A DNA stretch of 64,000 nucleotides from Candidatus Argoarchaeum ethanivorans (lineage in GTDB: Archaea > Halobacteriota > Methanosarcinia > Methanosarcinales > EX4572-44), in contig RPGO01000024.1 of assembly GCA_004193545.1 (NCBI GenBank), forward strand, positions 155,517 through 219,516, read 5' to 3'. Shown in pieces: positions 36,092-46,019 of this stretch. The position numbers and the translations under genes are program-made. Under the pieces are notes generated by a model. The model ran no database searches. It saw nothing but the letters and a program-made list of their open reading frames with translations, and was not told the DNA's origin. Position 1 is the first letter of the stretch, and each line of letters starts with the position of its first letter.

Positions 36092-36930
36092 TGCAGAGTA
36101 TCCCAATACTTGACAATCATATACATCTTGACAGACGGGGTCGTTTTTTAGATGCAGTGCGGGATTTTGTAAACAGTGGCGGCACGCACATCGTTCTTGT
36201 TTCAAAACCATCATGGACAATCGGGATTAACATCATACAGGCTGAAGACTACAAAAAAGTGTTTGACGAGACACTTACAATAGCAAAAGCAGTTAGAGAA
36301 CAGGGGGTTGGTGTTTTTGTGGTACTTGGAGTTCACCCAGCCGAAATATCTAAATTGATTGAACATCGACCACTTGAAGAGGTGGTAGATTTGATGAAAC
36401 AGGGGCTTGATTGTGCAGGCAAATATGTAGAAAAACAACTTGCAGTTGGCTTAAAATCAGGAAGACCCCACTATCCTGTATCAAAAGAAATATGGGATGC
36501 ATCCAATCACATAATAGAGCATGCAATGATCCTATCAAGAGAGCTTGATTGTGCAGTACAGCTTCACACAGAAGATACAACCATTAGAATGTTGCATGAG
36601 TTGCAGGATATAGTAAAAAAAACGGGAATGTCTCCACAACGAGTGGTAAAACATTATGCACCACCGATGATAAAAGAATTTGAAAATACTGGGCTATTTC
36701 CCGGGATTATCTCATCAAAACATGCTGTAGAGGAGGCATTGCAGACAAGCGCACGTTTTGTGATGGAAACCGACTATATCGATGATTTGAAGCGCCCAGG
36801 AGCGGTACTTGGACCAAAAACAGTACCTAAAAAAACAAAAAAACTGATTGAAGTGTACGGCACAGAACCATTTTACAAGGTGCATAAAGAGAATCCTGAG
36901 AAAATATACCAGATAGAAATAAACCTGTAG
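36091..36930 (+). CDS. TatD-related metal-dependent hydrolase
   Basis: A 279-residue amidohydrolase-fold protein. The N-terminal metal site is LDNHIHLDRRG, VVLGVHPAEISKL corresponds to the GxHP motif of TatD, VQLHTED carries a metal His and Glu, and RFVMETDYIDD the last Asp. Archaeal members are annotated as putative DNases, but the substrate is unproven. Translationally coupled to tbp. Confidence 0.85.
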   Translation: MQSIPILDNHIHLDRRGRFLDAVRDFVNSGGTHIVLVSKPSWTIGINIIQAEDYKKVFDETLTIAKAVREQGVGVFVVLGVHPAEISKLIEHRPLEEVVDLMKQGLDCAGKYVEKQLAVGLKSGRPHYPVSKEIWDASNHIIEHAMILSRELDCAVQLHTEDTTIRMLHELQDIVKKTGMSPQRVVKHYAPPMIKEFENTGLFPGIISSKHAVEEALQTSARFVMETDYIDDLKRPGAVLGPKTVPKKTKKLIEVYGTEPFYKVHKENPEKIYQIEINL

Positions 36931-36995
36931 CATTTGTTTAGCTAAGTATAGTCATTCCAAAAGTTATAATCACAAGATTCGTTATTTTTACTCAC

Positions 36996-37016
36996 CTCGA
37001 TTACTGCGTAATCGAG
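36996..37016. repeat. Single palindrome before the restriction-modification pair
   Basis: Arms CTCGATTAC/GTAATCGAG around TGC, followed by AGTTACTTACAG. No CTGCACAAC-type partner is present here. Confidence 0.85.
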
Positions 37017-37095
37017 AGTTACTTACAGTTCAGGCAGGGAAAAAGAAAATATCAAGGTGTGTTATATGTAGAAAGTTAATCAAAGGTAATCAGAT

Positions 37096-38697
37096 ATGTA
37101 CCAACTAACATTTTTTGAAGAAGAGAAAAAATTAATCAATTTAAGAGAAGCGGCTGATTGGGCTTCACAACATTTAAACCGCAAAGTTACAATTTCTAAT
37201 ATTTCGTATTTGCTGCAATACGGAAGAATAAGAAGGTATGGAAGTAATGGGAATCGCTTGATAAATATTGAAGAATTAAAAGAATATTATGACTCTTATG
37301 ACAAAGAAAAACAGTGGAAAAAGAAATTAGGTAAAGACCTTAATTGGCATTTGTCATTTGTAGAATACAAAGAATCGGAAAGAACAAAACACGTTCATAG
37401 GTTACATCCGTACAAAGGTAAATTTATTCCTCAATTAGTAGAATATTTTCTTGATTCTCATACTGACGAATTCAAGCAACAAACATACTTTCATAAAGGT
37501 GATATTGTGTTGGATCCATTTTGCGGAAGTGGAACAGCATTAGTCCAAGCGAATGAATTGGGAATGCATGCCATTGGTATAGATATTTCTGCTTTTAATG
37601 CTATGATCAGTAATGCTAAACTTGAAAAGCATAATATCCCAGAGATGGAGGAAGCTATTCACAAAATAACATTGAGTTTGAAAAATTTTCAAAAAACAAA
37701 AAATAATATCGCTTTTGAAGAACATCTTCTTTCAGAACTTGCAAAATTTAACTACAAGTATTTTCCATCACCAGAATATAAAAGAAAAGTAATGAAAGGT
37801 GAGATTAACGAACAAGAATATACCAAAGATAAAGAACAAGAGTTTTTAAGCATTTATTATGATTTAGTGGAAAAATATAAAATCAAAATTAAGCAAGATA
37901 AAAATAATTCCTTCTTAGATAAGTGGTTTTTATTTCCAGTGAGAGAAGAAATCGATTTTGTATTTAAAGAATTGGAAAAAGTAGATAATAAGGATATTAA
38001 AAAAATATTAGCAATAATCTTCAGTAGAACCGTTCGCTCTTGCCGAGCGACTACACATGCTGATTTAGCAACCTTAAAAGAGCCTGTCACAGCAACATAT
38101 TACTGTAAGAAACACGGTAAAGTATGTAAACCAATATTTTCCATCAAGGGCTGGTGGCAAAGATATACTACAGATACATTAAATCGCCTTAAAGAATTCG
38201 ATAGATTAAGAACCGAAACATTTCAAACCTGTTTGACAGGAGATAGTAGAACGATAGACATTTATGAAGAAATTAAAAAAAGGAATTCAGAGTTTGCAGA
38301 ATTATTGCTGAAACAAAGGATCAAAGGTATTTTCTCAAGTCCACCTTATGTTGGACTTATTGACTATCACGAACAGCATGCTTATGCATACGACATATTT
38401 GGGTTTGATCGAAAAGATGAAATAGAAATCGGACCTCTTTCTAAAGGCCAGGGAAAGGAAGCGAGGGATGCCTATGTTAAAGGTATAGCAGAATCTTTAA
38501 GAAATTGCAAAAAATATCTTCAAAAAGATTATGACATCTTTTTAGTAGCCAATGACAAATTTAATCTTTATCCTGATATTGCTCAGTTGGCTGAGATGAA
38601 AATTGTTAATCGATTCAAGCGTCCTGTGTTAAATAGAGTGGAAAAAGATAGATCTAACGCCTATGCAGAAATAATATTTCATCTAAAGGAGATATAA
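37096..38697 (+). CDS. Type II DNA methyltransferase (probable N4-cytosine)
   Basis: A 533-residue modification enzyme. An N-terminal DNA-binding-like helix region (REAADWASQHLNR) precedes HRLHPYKGKFIPQLVEYF, SAM motif I VLDPFCGSGTALVQA near residue 141, and catalytic motif IV FSSPPYVGLIDYHEQHAY near 415. Order I before IV and the SPPY form suit an N4-cytosine methyltransferase. It lies two bases upstream of a TdeIII-type nuclease gene, so it protects the host from that enzyme. Low GC compared with the operons on either side suggests transfer. Confidence 0.88.
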   Translation: MYQLTFFEEEKKLINLREAADWASQHLNRKVTISNISYLLQYGRIRRYGSNGNRLINIEELKEYYDSYDKEKQWKKKLGKDLNWHLSFVEYKESERTKHVHRLHPYKGKFIPQLVEYFLDSHTDEFKQQTYFHKGDIVLDPFCGSGTALVQANELGMHAIGIDISAFNAMISNAKLEKHNIPEMEEAIHKITLSLKNFQKTKNNIAFEEHLLSELAKFNYKYFPSPEYKRKVMKGEINEQEYTKDKEQEFLSIYYDLVEKYKIKIKQDKNNSFLDKWFLFPVREEIDFVFKELEKVDNKDIKKILAIIFSRTVRSCRATTHADLATLKEPVTATYYCKKHGKVCKPIFSIKGWWQRYTTDTLNRLKEFDRLRTETFQTCLTGDSRTIDIYEEIKKRNSEFAELLLKQRIKGIFSSPPYVGLIDYHEQHAYAYDIFGFDRKDEIEIGPLSKGQGKEARDAYVKGIAESLRNCKKYLQKDYDIFLVANDKFNLYPDIAQLAEMKIVNRFKRPVLNRVEKDRSNAYAEIIFHLKEI

Positions 38698-38698
38698 A

Positions 38699-39472
38699 AT
38701 GCCGCTTACAAAAGAACAAATAAAATTAATCGAGAATGCCATCAAAGATAGCCTACGGAAAAAGTTTCAAACATACAACCCAGAAACAAAAAATATGCCT
38801 TTTCACTATCGTTTACTCGGTCGTGATAGAATGGCATTATTCTCTTTTATTCATTCTTTAAATACTACTTTTGGCACATCTATTTTTGAACCTGTTGCGG
38901 AAATTTTGGCAAGTTTGAACTTTGAATTTGCACAAAAACAGTATGTGGTTGGTGATGCTATTAGTGAACAAGCCCAGTTTGAAATTCAGCGTATTATGAA
39001 TGAACTTACAATTGGAAAAAATCCAAACAAGGCGAAAGAAATCGAAAGGATAAGAAAAGTTTGCAACAAAGGTACCATGAACAAATTAAAAACTGTAAAA
39101 GTTGATTTGTTCGTTCAAAGTGCGGATGGAACGGTGCATTTATTTGATTTGAAAACAGCAAAACCAAATATCAGCAATTTTAAAGATTTCAAAAGGACAT
39201 TGTTAGAATGGATAGCAATTTTCTTAGCGAAAAATCCAAATGCAAAGGTAGAGTCATATATTGCGATTCCTTACAATCCTTATGAGCCAAGACCTTATGA
39301 AAGATGGACATTGAAAGGTATGTTAGATCTAGATAATGAGTTGAAAGTCGGAAAAGACTTGTGGGACTTTTTTGGGAATGATGGTACATATGAAGAATTA
39401 TTAAATTGTTTTGAAAGAGCAGGTATAGAATTAAGACCAGAAATTGATGCGTATTTTTCAAGATTCAAGTAA
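38699..39472 (+). CDS. TdeIII-type type II restriction endonuclease
   Basis: A 257-residue nuclease. MPFHYRLLGRDRMALFSFIH and NTTFGTSIFEPVAEILA are the conserved start of TdeIII-family enzymes. The PD-(D/E)xK-like site is TVKVDLFVQSADG with VHLFDLKTAKPN. TdeIII itself is a GGNCC cutter; specificity here is unproven. Co-transcribed with the methyltransferase. Confidence 0.82.
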   Translation: MPLTKEQIKLIENAIKDSLRKKFQTYNPETKNMPFHYRLLGRDRMALFSFIHSLNTTFGTSIFEPVAEILASLNFEFAQKQYVVGDAISEQAQFEIQRIMNELTIGKNPNKAKEIERIRKVCNKGTMNKLKTVKVDLFVQSADGTVHLFDLKTAKPNISNFKDFKRTLLEWIAIFLAKNPNAKVESYIAIPYNPYEPRPYERWTLKGMLDLDNELKVGKDLWDFFGNDGTYEELLNCFERAGIELRPEIDAYFSRFK

Positions 39473-39886
39473 TACCCAAGTTTAAAAGATGCCCAAAAAA
39501 ACCAATGGCATTAGTTGACTTCATCATAGTACCTAACTGAAATTAATTAACCCAAACCAGAAAATCATTTAGCTTCATCGCAGAGGATCGAGAGGGATTT
39601 GTTATTTTTCCCTTTTACTATCTCTGTGCCTTTCCAAAACTTTGTTTCGAAAATATCAAAAAGTCTCCAGGGTTCTGGTCACTACAACGCGGGATACCAA
39701 AGACCCAAAAAATTTAATATATTTATGGAGAACGATTTATTTAGATAATATATAACAAATGATAAAACAGCCAAGCACAAGCATTGCAAGTGAGATTCGT
39801 AACAACCATTTCATGATGAAAATGCGTGATTCCGGATCTTCATACTGACGTATCAAAAAATTAAAAATGCGGTCAGACGTGGACAT
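39473..39886. other. Gap between convergent restriction-modification and ATP synthase operons
   Basis: 414 AT-rich bases where both operons end. Only very short frames are present and none has a ribosome site. Probably terminator DNA for both sides. Confidence 0.5.
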
Positions 39887-40507
39887 CTATGATTTAATCT
39901 TCTTCAGTCTAAATATCTCTTCCCTCTCCATTTCCTCAAGCCGCAGCATGATAAAATCCATTGCCTCAGATAATTCTGGAATGACTTTAAACTCGAGCGC
40001 GTTGACACGACGCTTTGTTTTTTCAATATCGTCAAGAAGCTTTTTCATCGTGGTTTCAATCTCTGCTGCAATGATGATTTTTTCAACAAGATTTTCATAG
40101 GCATCAGCAGCCTCATCGATGCGCGAACTTGTTCCAATGATGCCGTAGCCGCGCTCGATGATGTTTTTTTTAACACTGGTCGATTCAATTCTTGGAACCA
40201 CCACACCCATCACATTCTTGCTTTCAAGCGTTATCACTGGTGCATCTTTAAGAGCAAAAGCAGTGGATTTTACAGCCACCACACCCTCGATTGCTTTTGC
40301 AATGTTCAGATTTTGTTGAGCAATTTCATAGTCCTTCTCAACTTCACTTCTCACATTCTTAGCTTTATTAAGAATGTCAAATAGTTCTATGATGAGCCCA
40401 TCACGCTTCATTTTAAGAAGCTTGTGTCCGCTCTCAGATAGCTTGATCTTTTTTTTAAGTCCTATAAGCTCTGAACGGGTTGGTTTAATCGTATCTTTTA
40501 TTGCCAT
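39887..40507 (-). CDS. atpD: A-type ATP synthase subunit D
   Basis: A 206-residue central stalk subunit: two long helices ([20 protein letters not shown] at the N-terminus and [20 protein letters not shown] at the C-terminus) form the rotor coiled coil inside the A3B3 head. It is the last gene of the operon. Its start lies within one copy of a 16-base repeat shared with the atpB stop region; a palindrome block has been inserted between the two genes. Confidence 0.95.
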   Translation of the reverse strand: MAIKDTIKPTRSELIGLKKKIKLSESGHKLLKMKRDGLIIELFDILNKAKNVRSEVEKDYEIAQQNLNIAKAIEGVVAVKSTAFALKDAPVITLESKNVMGVVVPRIESTSVKKNIIERGYGIIGTSSRIDEAADAYENLVEKIIIAAEIETTMKKLLDDIEKTKRRVNALEFKVIPELSEAMDFIMLRLEEMEREEIFRLKKIKS

Positions 40508-40650
40508 ATTTACTCAACTAAATAAGATTTAAATAAATTTGTTATTTCTGTACAACGAAGTTGTGCAGTACTTCGCAATCGAGAGTTATCTCTGCTCGCG
40601 TTGAGTACAGTTCTGTACAACGAAGTTGTGCAGATTGCCATATTTACTCA
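40501..40650. repeat. Palindrome block between atpB and atpD with 16-base flanking repeat
   Basis: TTGCCATATTTACTCA is found at 40501-40516 and 40635-40650. Between them are palindromes 40548-40568 and 40613-40633 (arms CTGTACAAC/GTTGTGCAG around GAA) with half-arm remnants between. On the minus strand the flanking repeat holds the atpB stop and the atpD start, so one copy restores the original junction (TAA, two bases, ATG). Confidence 0.9.
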
Positions 40651-42053
40651 GTGGAAGCTTCTACTGTTTTCTTGTTCTTGTTTCTATGTGCAGGATGATA
40701 TTTCTCAATATATTTGTTGTCGATACGTGTGAGTTGCGCCTCGGAAAGCGTTGCAAGCAGTTCCCAGCCAAGATCAAGAGTTGTTTCGATATCCCTGTCT
40801 TCCTCCATTCCCTGTCGCACAAATCGATCCTCAAACAAATCTGCAAACTCAAGGAATTTCCGATCTCGTTCAGAAAGTGCCTCCTTGCCAACGATTGCCA
40901 CAAGACCGCGAAGGTCTAAACCTTCTGCATAGCCTGCATACAACTGGTCAGAGACTGCTTTATGATCTTCCCTTGTTCTTCCGGGTCCTATGCCAGAGTT
41001 CATCAGGCGTGAGAGAGATGGCAGTACATTTATTGGTGGATAGATGCCTTTCATGTGAAGTTCTCTTGAAATAACAATCTGTCCCTCGGTGATGTAGCCA
41101 CTGAGGTCTGGTATTGGGTGAGTAATATCATCACCAGGCATCGAGAGAATAGAAAACTGGGTAACAGAACCTTTTCGTCCTTTTATCACACCAGCACGCT
41201 CATAGAGTGATGCGAGATCGGTGTACATGTAACCTGGATAACCGCGCCGTCCCGGAACCTCTTCTCTTGCAGCGCCCATCTGCCGCAGAGCTTCACAGTA
41301 GTTAGTCATGTCTGTTAGAATGACAAGCACGTGCATTTCACACTCATAAGCAAGATATTCTGCTGCCGTGAGTGCCAGTCTTGGAGTGATTAGTCGTTCC
41401 ACTGCAGGGTCATCGGCGAGGTTTGTAAATACTACTGCACGCTCAAGTGCGCCTGTTCGCTCGAAGTCGTACATAAAGTGTTGTGCCTCTTCGCTAGTAA
41501 TACCCATGGCTGCAAACACAACTGCAAATTCTTCTTCTGCACCAAGCACTTTTGCCTGGCGTGCAATCTGGAGGGCTATCTCATTGTGGGGTAGACCTGA
41601 GCCAGAAAATATAGGAAGCTTCTGTCCGCGGACAAGGGTGTTCATCCCATCAATCGTTGATATGCCTGTTTGAATAAACTCTTCTGGAGGCTTTCTTGAG
41701 TATGGATTGATGGCTGCTCCTGTAATCTCCCACCGATCCTCTGGAACGATTCTTGGACCGCCATCAAGTGGCTCTCCAGACCCGGAAAGGATACGCCCAA
41801 GTAGTTCAGATGATACTGGCAGTTTGATGGTCTCTCCTGTAAATCGCACACCTGAGTCCTTGTTTAATCCTCCGGTACCTTCGAATACCTGTACTACAAC
41901 AATGTCCTTCGAAGTGTCGAGCACCTGCCCTCGTTTAACAGAACCGTCAGCAAGCGTAATATTTACAAGCTCGTTGTAACCAACAGGTTCTGTTTTTTCA
42001 ACAAATATAAGTGGTCCTGCAATTTCACCAATGGTTTTATACTCTTTTGCCAT
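40644..42053 (-). CDS. atpB: A-type ATP synthase subunit B
   Basis: A 469-residue non-catalytic head subunit: [15 protein letters not shown] in the barrel domain, [20 protein letters not shown] in place of a functional Walker A, and the conserved [17 protein letters not shown]. Together with subunit A it forms the nucleotide-binding hexamer. Six bases separate it from atpA upstream. Confidence 0.97.
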   Translation of the reverse strand: MAKEYKTIGEIAGPLIFVEKTEPVGYNELVNITLADGSVKRGQVLDTSKDIVVVQVFEGTGGLNKDSGVRFTGETIKLPVSSELLGRILSGSGEPLDGGPRIVPEDRWEITGAAINPYSRKPPEEFIQTGISTIDGMNTLVRGQKLPIFSGSGLPHNEIALQIARQAKVLGAEEEFAVVFAAMGITSEEAQHFMYDFERTGALERAVVFTNLADDPAVERLITPRLALTAAEYLAYECEMHVLVILTDMTNYCEALRQMGAAREEVPGRRGYPGYMYTDLASLYERAGVIKGRKGSVTQFSILSMPGDDITHPIPDLSGYITEGQIVISRELHMKGIYPPINVLPSLSRLMNSGIGPGRTREDHKAVSDQLYAGYAEGLDLRGLVAIVGKEALSERDRKFLEFADLFEDRFVRQGMEEDRDIETTLDLGWELLATLSEAQLTRIDNKYIEKYHPAHRNKNKKTVEASTE

Positions 42054-42058
42054 TTTAT

Positions 42059-43798
42059 TTACCTCTGTTGCGTTTGAGCTGCGAACTCTTCATCTGCTTT
42101 CTTCATCACAGTATCAAGAACTGCATCGATATCCTTTTCAAATCTAACCTTTGCAAGCATATCCCTTGATTCAAGTGCAACGATATTTGTCACTGATGCA
42201 CCCGATTCAAGAGCTAATACTGCTTTTTCACCCCACGTGAGGATTGCTTTTAGCATTTTATACTGGTTAATCATCGGACAGTAGCTGTCAACGTCATGAT
42301 ATGCATTCTGCTGCAGGAAATACTCTCGCACCATGCGGGCAATTTCAAGTGTTAGCTGCTGATCATCAGGCAGAGCATCCGAACCTACAAGCTGCACAAT
42401 ATCCTGGAGTTCTGCTTCTCTTTGAAGCAAATTCATTGTATCAGACCGAAGCTTTGTCCATTCGGTTGATATATTTTCATTGTACCATTCGTCAAGGGTT
42501 CTGCCATAAAGAGAGTAGCTTGTAAGCCAGTTTATAGCCGGGAAGTGTCGACGCTGTGCAAGTTTTGCGTCTAATGCCCAGAACACCTTCACAATTCGTA
42601 ATGTGTTCTGCGTAACCGGCTCTGAGAAGTCACCGCCTGGTGGTGATACTGCACCGATAACAGTGACAGATCCTTCATCTTCACATAGAGTTTTGGCTCT
42701 TCCGGCACGCTCATAAAACTCTGCAAGTTTTGCTGCAAGGTATGCCGGGTAACCTTCTTCACCAGGCATTTCTTCAAGTCGTGACGAGATTTCCCTCATT
42801 GCTTCAGCCCATCTGGAAGTTGAATCTGCCATGAGTGACACATCGTATCCCATGTCACGATAATATTCTGCTATGGTAATTCCAGTGTACACTGATGCTT
42901 CTCTTGCTGCAACAGGCATATTGGAAGTATTAGCTATAAGAACAGTTCTCTCCATCAACGGTCTGCCAGTTTTTGGGTCCTCCAGTTCCGGAAACTCATT
43001 CAATACGTCAGCCATCTCATTGCCGCGCTCACCGCATCCGATGTACACCACTATTTCAGCATCACTCCATTTTGCAAGCTGCTGCTGCATTACGGTTTTA
43101 CCACTGCCAAATGGTCCGGGGATAGCTGCTGTTCCACCTTTTGCAAGTGGAAATAATCCATCGAAGATTCGCTGTCCGGTAATGAGTGGGATTGTTGGAC
43201 GCAGTTTATTCTTTACCGGTCTTGGATGCCGCACAGGCCAGTAATGCATGAGTTTAAGCTCTGTGCCATCAGAGAGCCTGCCAATCACATCATCAACAGT
43301 AAACGTACCCTCATTAATCTCATCAACCACGCCTGACACGTTTGGTGGAAGAAGTATCCGATGTAGAATATTCCCTGTTTCCTGCACAGTCCCAATGATT
43401 TCGCCACCTTTAAGTTTGTCACCCTTCTTTACAACTGGTTTGAATTCCCATTGTTTGTTATGGTCAAGACCGCTTGCGCTTACTCCACGCTGAATAAAAT
43501 CTCCCATCTTCTCCTTTAGTACAGGAAGCGGTCGCTGGATACCATCGTATATGCTCTCGAGAAGACCAGGTCCAAGTTCTACTGATAATGGCATGCCAGT
43601 ATCAATAACCGGTTCACCAGGTTTAACACCCGAAGTGTCCTCGTACACCTGTATAATGGTTTTTTCTCCTTTGATACCTATCACTTCGCCCATCAGACCT
43701 TCATCTCCCACTTTGACCACATCATACATGCGAGCATTGATGTTAAGGGCAGTGACAACAGGCCCTGAGATTCGATAAATTTCACCTTTTATTTCCAC
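42059..43798 (-). CDS. atpA: A-type ATP synthase catalytic subunit A
   Basis: A 579-residue catalytic subunit with Walker A GPFGSGKT at residues 228-235, the A-type non-homologous insertion (about 115-190), and the conserved [18 protein letters not shown] and [16 protein letters not shown]. It makes ATP from the ion gradient at the membrane. Its start overlaps the end of atpF by ten bases. Confidence 0.98.
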   Translation of the reverse strand: MEIKGEIYRISGPVVTALNINARMYDVVKVGDEGLMGEVIGIKGEKTIIQVYEDTSGVKPGEPVIDTGMPLSVELGPGLLESIYDGIQRPLPVLKEKMGDFIQRGVSASGLDHNKQWEFKPVVKKGDKLKGGEIIGTVQETGNILHRILLPPNVSGVVDEINEGTFTVDDVIGRLSDGTELKLMHYWPVRHPRPVKNKLRPTIPLITGQRIFDGLFPLAKGGTAAIPGPFGSGKTVMQQQLAKWSDAEIVVYIGCGERGNEMADVLNEFPELEDPKTGRPLMERTVLIANTSNMPVAAREASVYTGITIAEYYRDMGYDVSLMADSTSRWAEAMREISSRLEEMPGEEGYPAYLAAKLAEFYERAGRAKTLCEDEGSVTVIGAVSPPGGDFSEPVTQNTLRIVKVFWALDAKLAQRRHFPAINWLTSYSLYGRTLDEWYNENISTEWTKLRSDTMNLLQREAELQDIVQLVGSDALPDDQQLTLEIARMVREYFLQQNAYHDVDSYCPMINQYKMLKAILTWGEKAVLALESGASVTNIVALESRDMLAKVRFEKDIDAVLDTVMKKADEEFAAQTQQR

Positions 43799-44085
43799 AG
43801 ATCAACACCTACTGATTGTTTTATTTTTTCTCTTAAGTTACTTTCACCTTTTCCGCCAATTGCAACTACAGTTGGCTCAACTGATTCATTGAGTTCCGCC
43901 ATGAGTTGTGCTGGAAGCCTGAGAAGGTCATCATTATGCATTACAATGATTCCAACTTCTGGATTATGCATAGTGTTTTGCACTATCTCAATTAAATTAT
44001 CATCTGTTATATCATACACTTTTTTAACTCCTGCAAGTCTGAATCCAAGAGTGAATTCACTCTGTCCAACCACTGCTAATTCCAT
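43789..44085 (-). CDS. atpF: A-type ATP synthase subunit F
   Basis: A 98-residue central-stalk regulator with the Rossmann-like start [20 protein letters not shown] and the middle strand [15 protein letters not shown]. It overlaps atpA by ten bases. A palindrome pair lies between it and atpC. Confidence 0.95.
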   Translation of the reverse strand: MELAVVGQSEFTLGFRLAGVKKVYDITDDNLIEIVQNTMHNPEVGIIVMHNDDLLRLPAQLMAELNESVEPTVVAIGGKGESNLREKIKQSVGVDLWK

Positions 44086-44172
44086 ATTAGATCACCTGCA
44101 CAACTTCGTTTTGCAGAAATAATTCTCGATTACGCAGTAATCGAGTGGTGATAATTCCATTGTTACATCACC
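44077..44172. repeat. Palindrome pair between atpC and atpF with flanking imperfect repeat
   Basis: 44096-44116 has arms CTGCACAAC/GTTTTGCAG (one mismatch) around TTC. 44125-44145 has arms CTCGATTAC/GTAATCGAG around GCA. The spacer is AAATAATT. Flanking sequences TAATTCCATATTAGATCACC (44077-44096) and TAATTCCAT-TGTTACATCACC (44152-44172) are near-identical, and both carry the atpC stop/atpF start context. Confidence 0.85.
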
Positions 44173-45197
44173 AGATGGCTTCGTATGATTTCATCAGCCA
44201 ATTTCAGCTCTTTTCCTCGTGCAATAACACGCAGATTGTCAACTTCGATCTTTTTGCTCAACACATAATCAAGCACCGGAAGTATAGACAAGGGATAATA
44301 GTGAGAAATTTGTGATGCATAATTCATCAGGTGAGCATCTAATTTCGTATCCACATCCATTAACGTGGTCATCTGATCACTGACCACATCAGATATTGAC
44401 CGCCAGTATGAATAACCGTCCAGTGAGTGAACAAGTTCGGAAAAGGACAATCCTGACAATCTGGTTAGATCGGATTCTTTTAACTCCAGACCACCGGTGA
44501 TTAAGATGTTTTGAACATATTCACGCTCAACTCCAGCCTTTTTCAGTCTGAACAGCATCTTTAAATTCTTTATGTCTATCTCTGTTTGAATGAATTTTAA
44601 GAAGAATTTTTCCCCGGGTGAGCCGCCGACAGCATCAAGCAGTCGTGTATAAGATAAACTATCAAGCTCATCTTCTATTTTGTTAAGCATTCCTCCCTCA
44701 TACTTTGTAAGTACCGGATAATATGGGGTATGTTCAAGGGAAGCGATTACATCCCCAATACTCTCTTTTTTTGCCATTAATTCAAGTTCTGGATAGTGTA
44801 ATTCACCTGCTGATACCACACAGTTTAAGATTTCCTCTTCTGAAGCACCGTAGTATTTACCACGGAGTACGGTTTTGATATTCCAAACATCCCATCTACG
44901 CATATATTCTGTTATCAGATAATTGACCTCTCCCCGGGAAATGTCCATTAATTTTCTATAGGAAGCTCCAAGACTCCTGCCAAGAGCATGCTCAAGAAGG
45001 TCTATTGACTTGAATTTAGCTGAAAGTTCATCAACATCCTTCTTGTATTCTGATTCTTCAATAAATCGGATGATCTCTGGCAGTTGCATGTTTAATAGCT
45101 TGGGATATGTCTCTTTAGGGATGAGTTTTCTCTTTCGTGCACGCACACGGGCAGTTATGTATGCGTAAGCTGGAGTTTTGAATAGTCCGCACATCAA
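44163..45197 (-). CDS. atpC: A-type ATP synthase subunit C
   Basis: A 344-residue V-ATPase d/AC39-type subunit linking the rotor stalk to the membrane ring: YAYITARVRARKRKLIP, VNYLITEYMRRWDVWNIKTV, and EIDIKNLKMLFRLKKAG are family hallmarks. Start at 45197, three bases after the atpE stop. Confidence 0.95.
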   Translation of the reverse strand: MMCGLFKTPAYAYITARVRARKRKLIPKETYPKLLNMQLPEIIRFIEESEYKKDVDELSAKFKSIDLLEHALGRSLGASYRKLMDISRGEVNYLITEYMRRWDVWNIKTVLRGKYYGASEEEILNCVVSAGELHYPELELMAKKESIGDVIASLEHTPYYPVLTKYEGGMLNKIEDELDSLSYTRLLDAVGGSPGEKFFLKFIQTEIDIKNLKMLFRLKKAGVEREYVQNILITGGLELKESDLTRLSGLSFSELVHSLDGYSYWRSISDVVSDQMTTLMDVDTKLDAHLMNYASQISHYYPLSILPVLDYVLSKKIEVDNLRVIARGKELKLADEIIRSHLVM

Positions 45198-45200
45198 GAA

Positions 45201-45752
45201 TCACCCAAGAAGCATCCCTGATACTTGTTTTAGTGATTTCTCATTAATGTCCTGCAGTATTGTATCGTATGTATAATCATACTGCACCGTTCTATCACTG
45301 CTCTCGATTACCACACCGCCAAGACAATCGATGCTCCCTGCATATTCAAGTTTGGAAATTCTCTCAACAAGTGTTTTATCTTTCTTGTTAGAATAAATTC
45401 TTGAACCTGCTGTAGCATGCTTTTTAAGAAGTGCTTCCAAAAATTTCGCATTCTTTTCATCGGAAATACTACCTATGCGATCTGCTACGTTCTTCTGCAC
45501 TTCTTCAAACATTGCTTGACGCGCATTCAATGCTTCCCGTTTCACCCTGAGATGTGCACTTGAAATCTCTTGTTTTTTAAGTTGCTCAGCCTCTGCACGT
45601 ACTGCATCTTCCAGTTCCTCTCGCTCTTTTTCAGCTTCACCTTTCGCTTTTTTGAGAATGCCAGTTACTTCTTCGTCTGCCTCCTGGAGTATTACCTTTG
45701 TTTGTTCTTTTCCCTTTTCTATAATACCTGCTACAACTGTTTCGAGTCCCAT
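45201..45752 (-). CDS. atpE: A-type ATP synthase subunit E
   Basis: A 183-residue peripheral stalk subunit: a long N-terminal helix rich in Glu/Lys/Ala (KKAKGEAEKEREELEDAVRA) and a C-terminal globular part (CLGGVVIESSDRTVQYDYTY). It pairs with subunit H to form the stator. Confidence 0.95.
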   Translation of the reverse strand: MGLETVVAGIIEKGKEQTKVILQEADEEVTGILKKAKGEAEKEREELEDAVRAEAEQLKKQEISSAHLRVKREALNARQAMFEEVQKNVADRIGSISDEKNAKFLEALLKKHATAGSRIYSNKKDKTLVERISKLEYAGSIDCLGGVVIESSDRTVQYDYTYDTILQDINEKSLKQVSGMLLG

Positions 45753-45785
45753 GAACGTGATTCCTGTTCAAAAGTTAAACGATAT

Positions 45786-46013
45786 TCAGAACACGAAGAG
45801 TAATATCAATGCCACAACGAGCCCGAAAATTACGATTGATTCTGGAATAACGGTCATTAGCAAACCTTTACCAAAAAACTTTGGATCTTCTGCCATAGCA
45901 CCGATGGCTGCAGCGCCAATGCTCTGCTCGCCAATACCAGCGCCAAGACCTGTTAGTCCTACTGCTATACCTGCACCAAGTGCAATAAATCCTGCTGCTT
46001 CAGCTGCTACCAT
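45786..46013 (-). CDS. atpK: A-type ATP synthase rotor ring subunit K (c)
   Basis: A 75-residue proteolipid with a single hairpin: GAGIAVGLTGLGAGIGEQSIGA and MTVIPESIVIFGLVVALIL. E58 is the ion-carrying carboxylate. Q30 in helix 1 and S59 next to E58 resemble positions that coordinate Na+ in sodium-type rings, so Na+ coupling is possible but not shown. Confidence 0.95.
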   Translation of the reverse strand: MVAAEAAGFIALGAGIAVGLTGLGAGIGEQSIGAAAIGAMAEDPKFFGKGLLMTVIPESIVIFGLVVALILLFVF

Positions 46014-46019
46014 ATTTTT

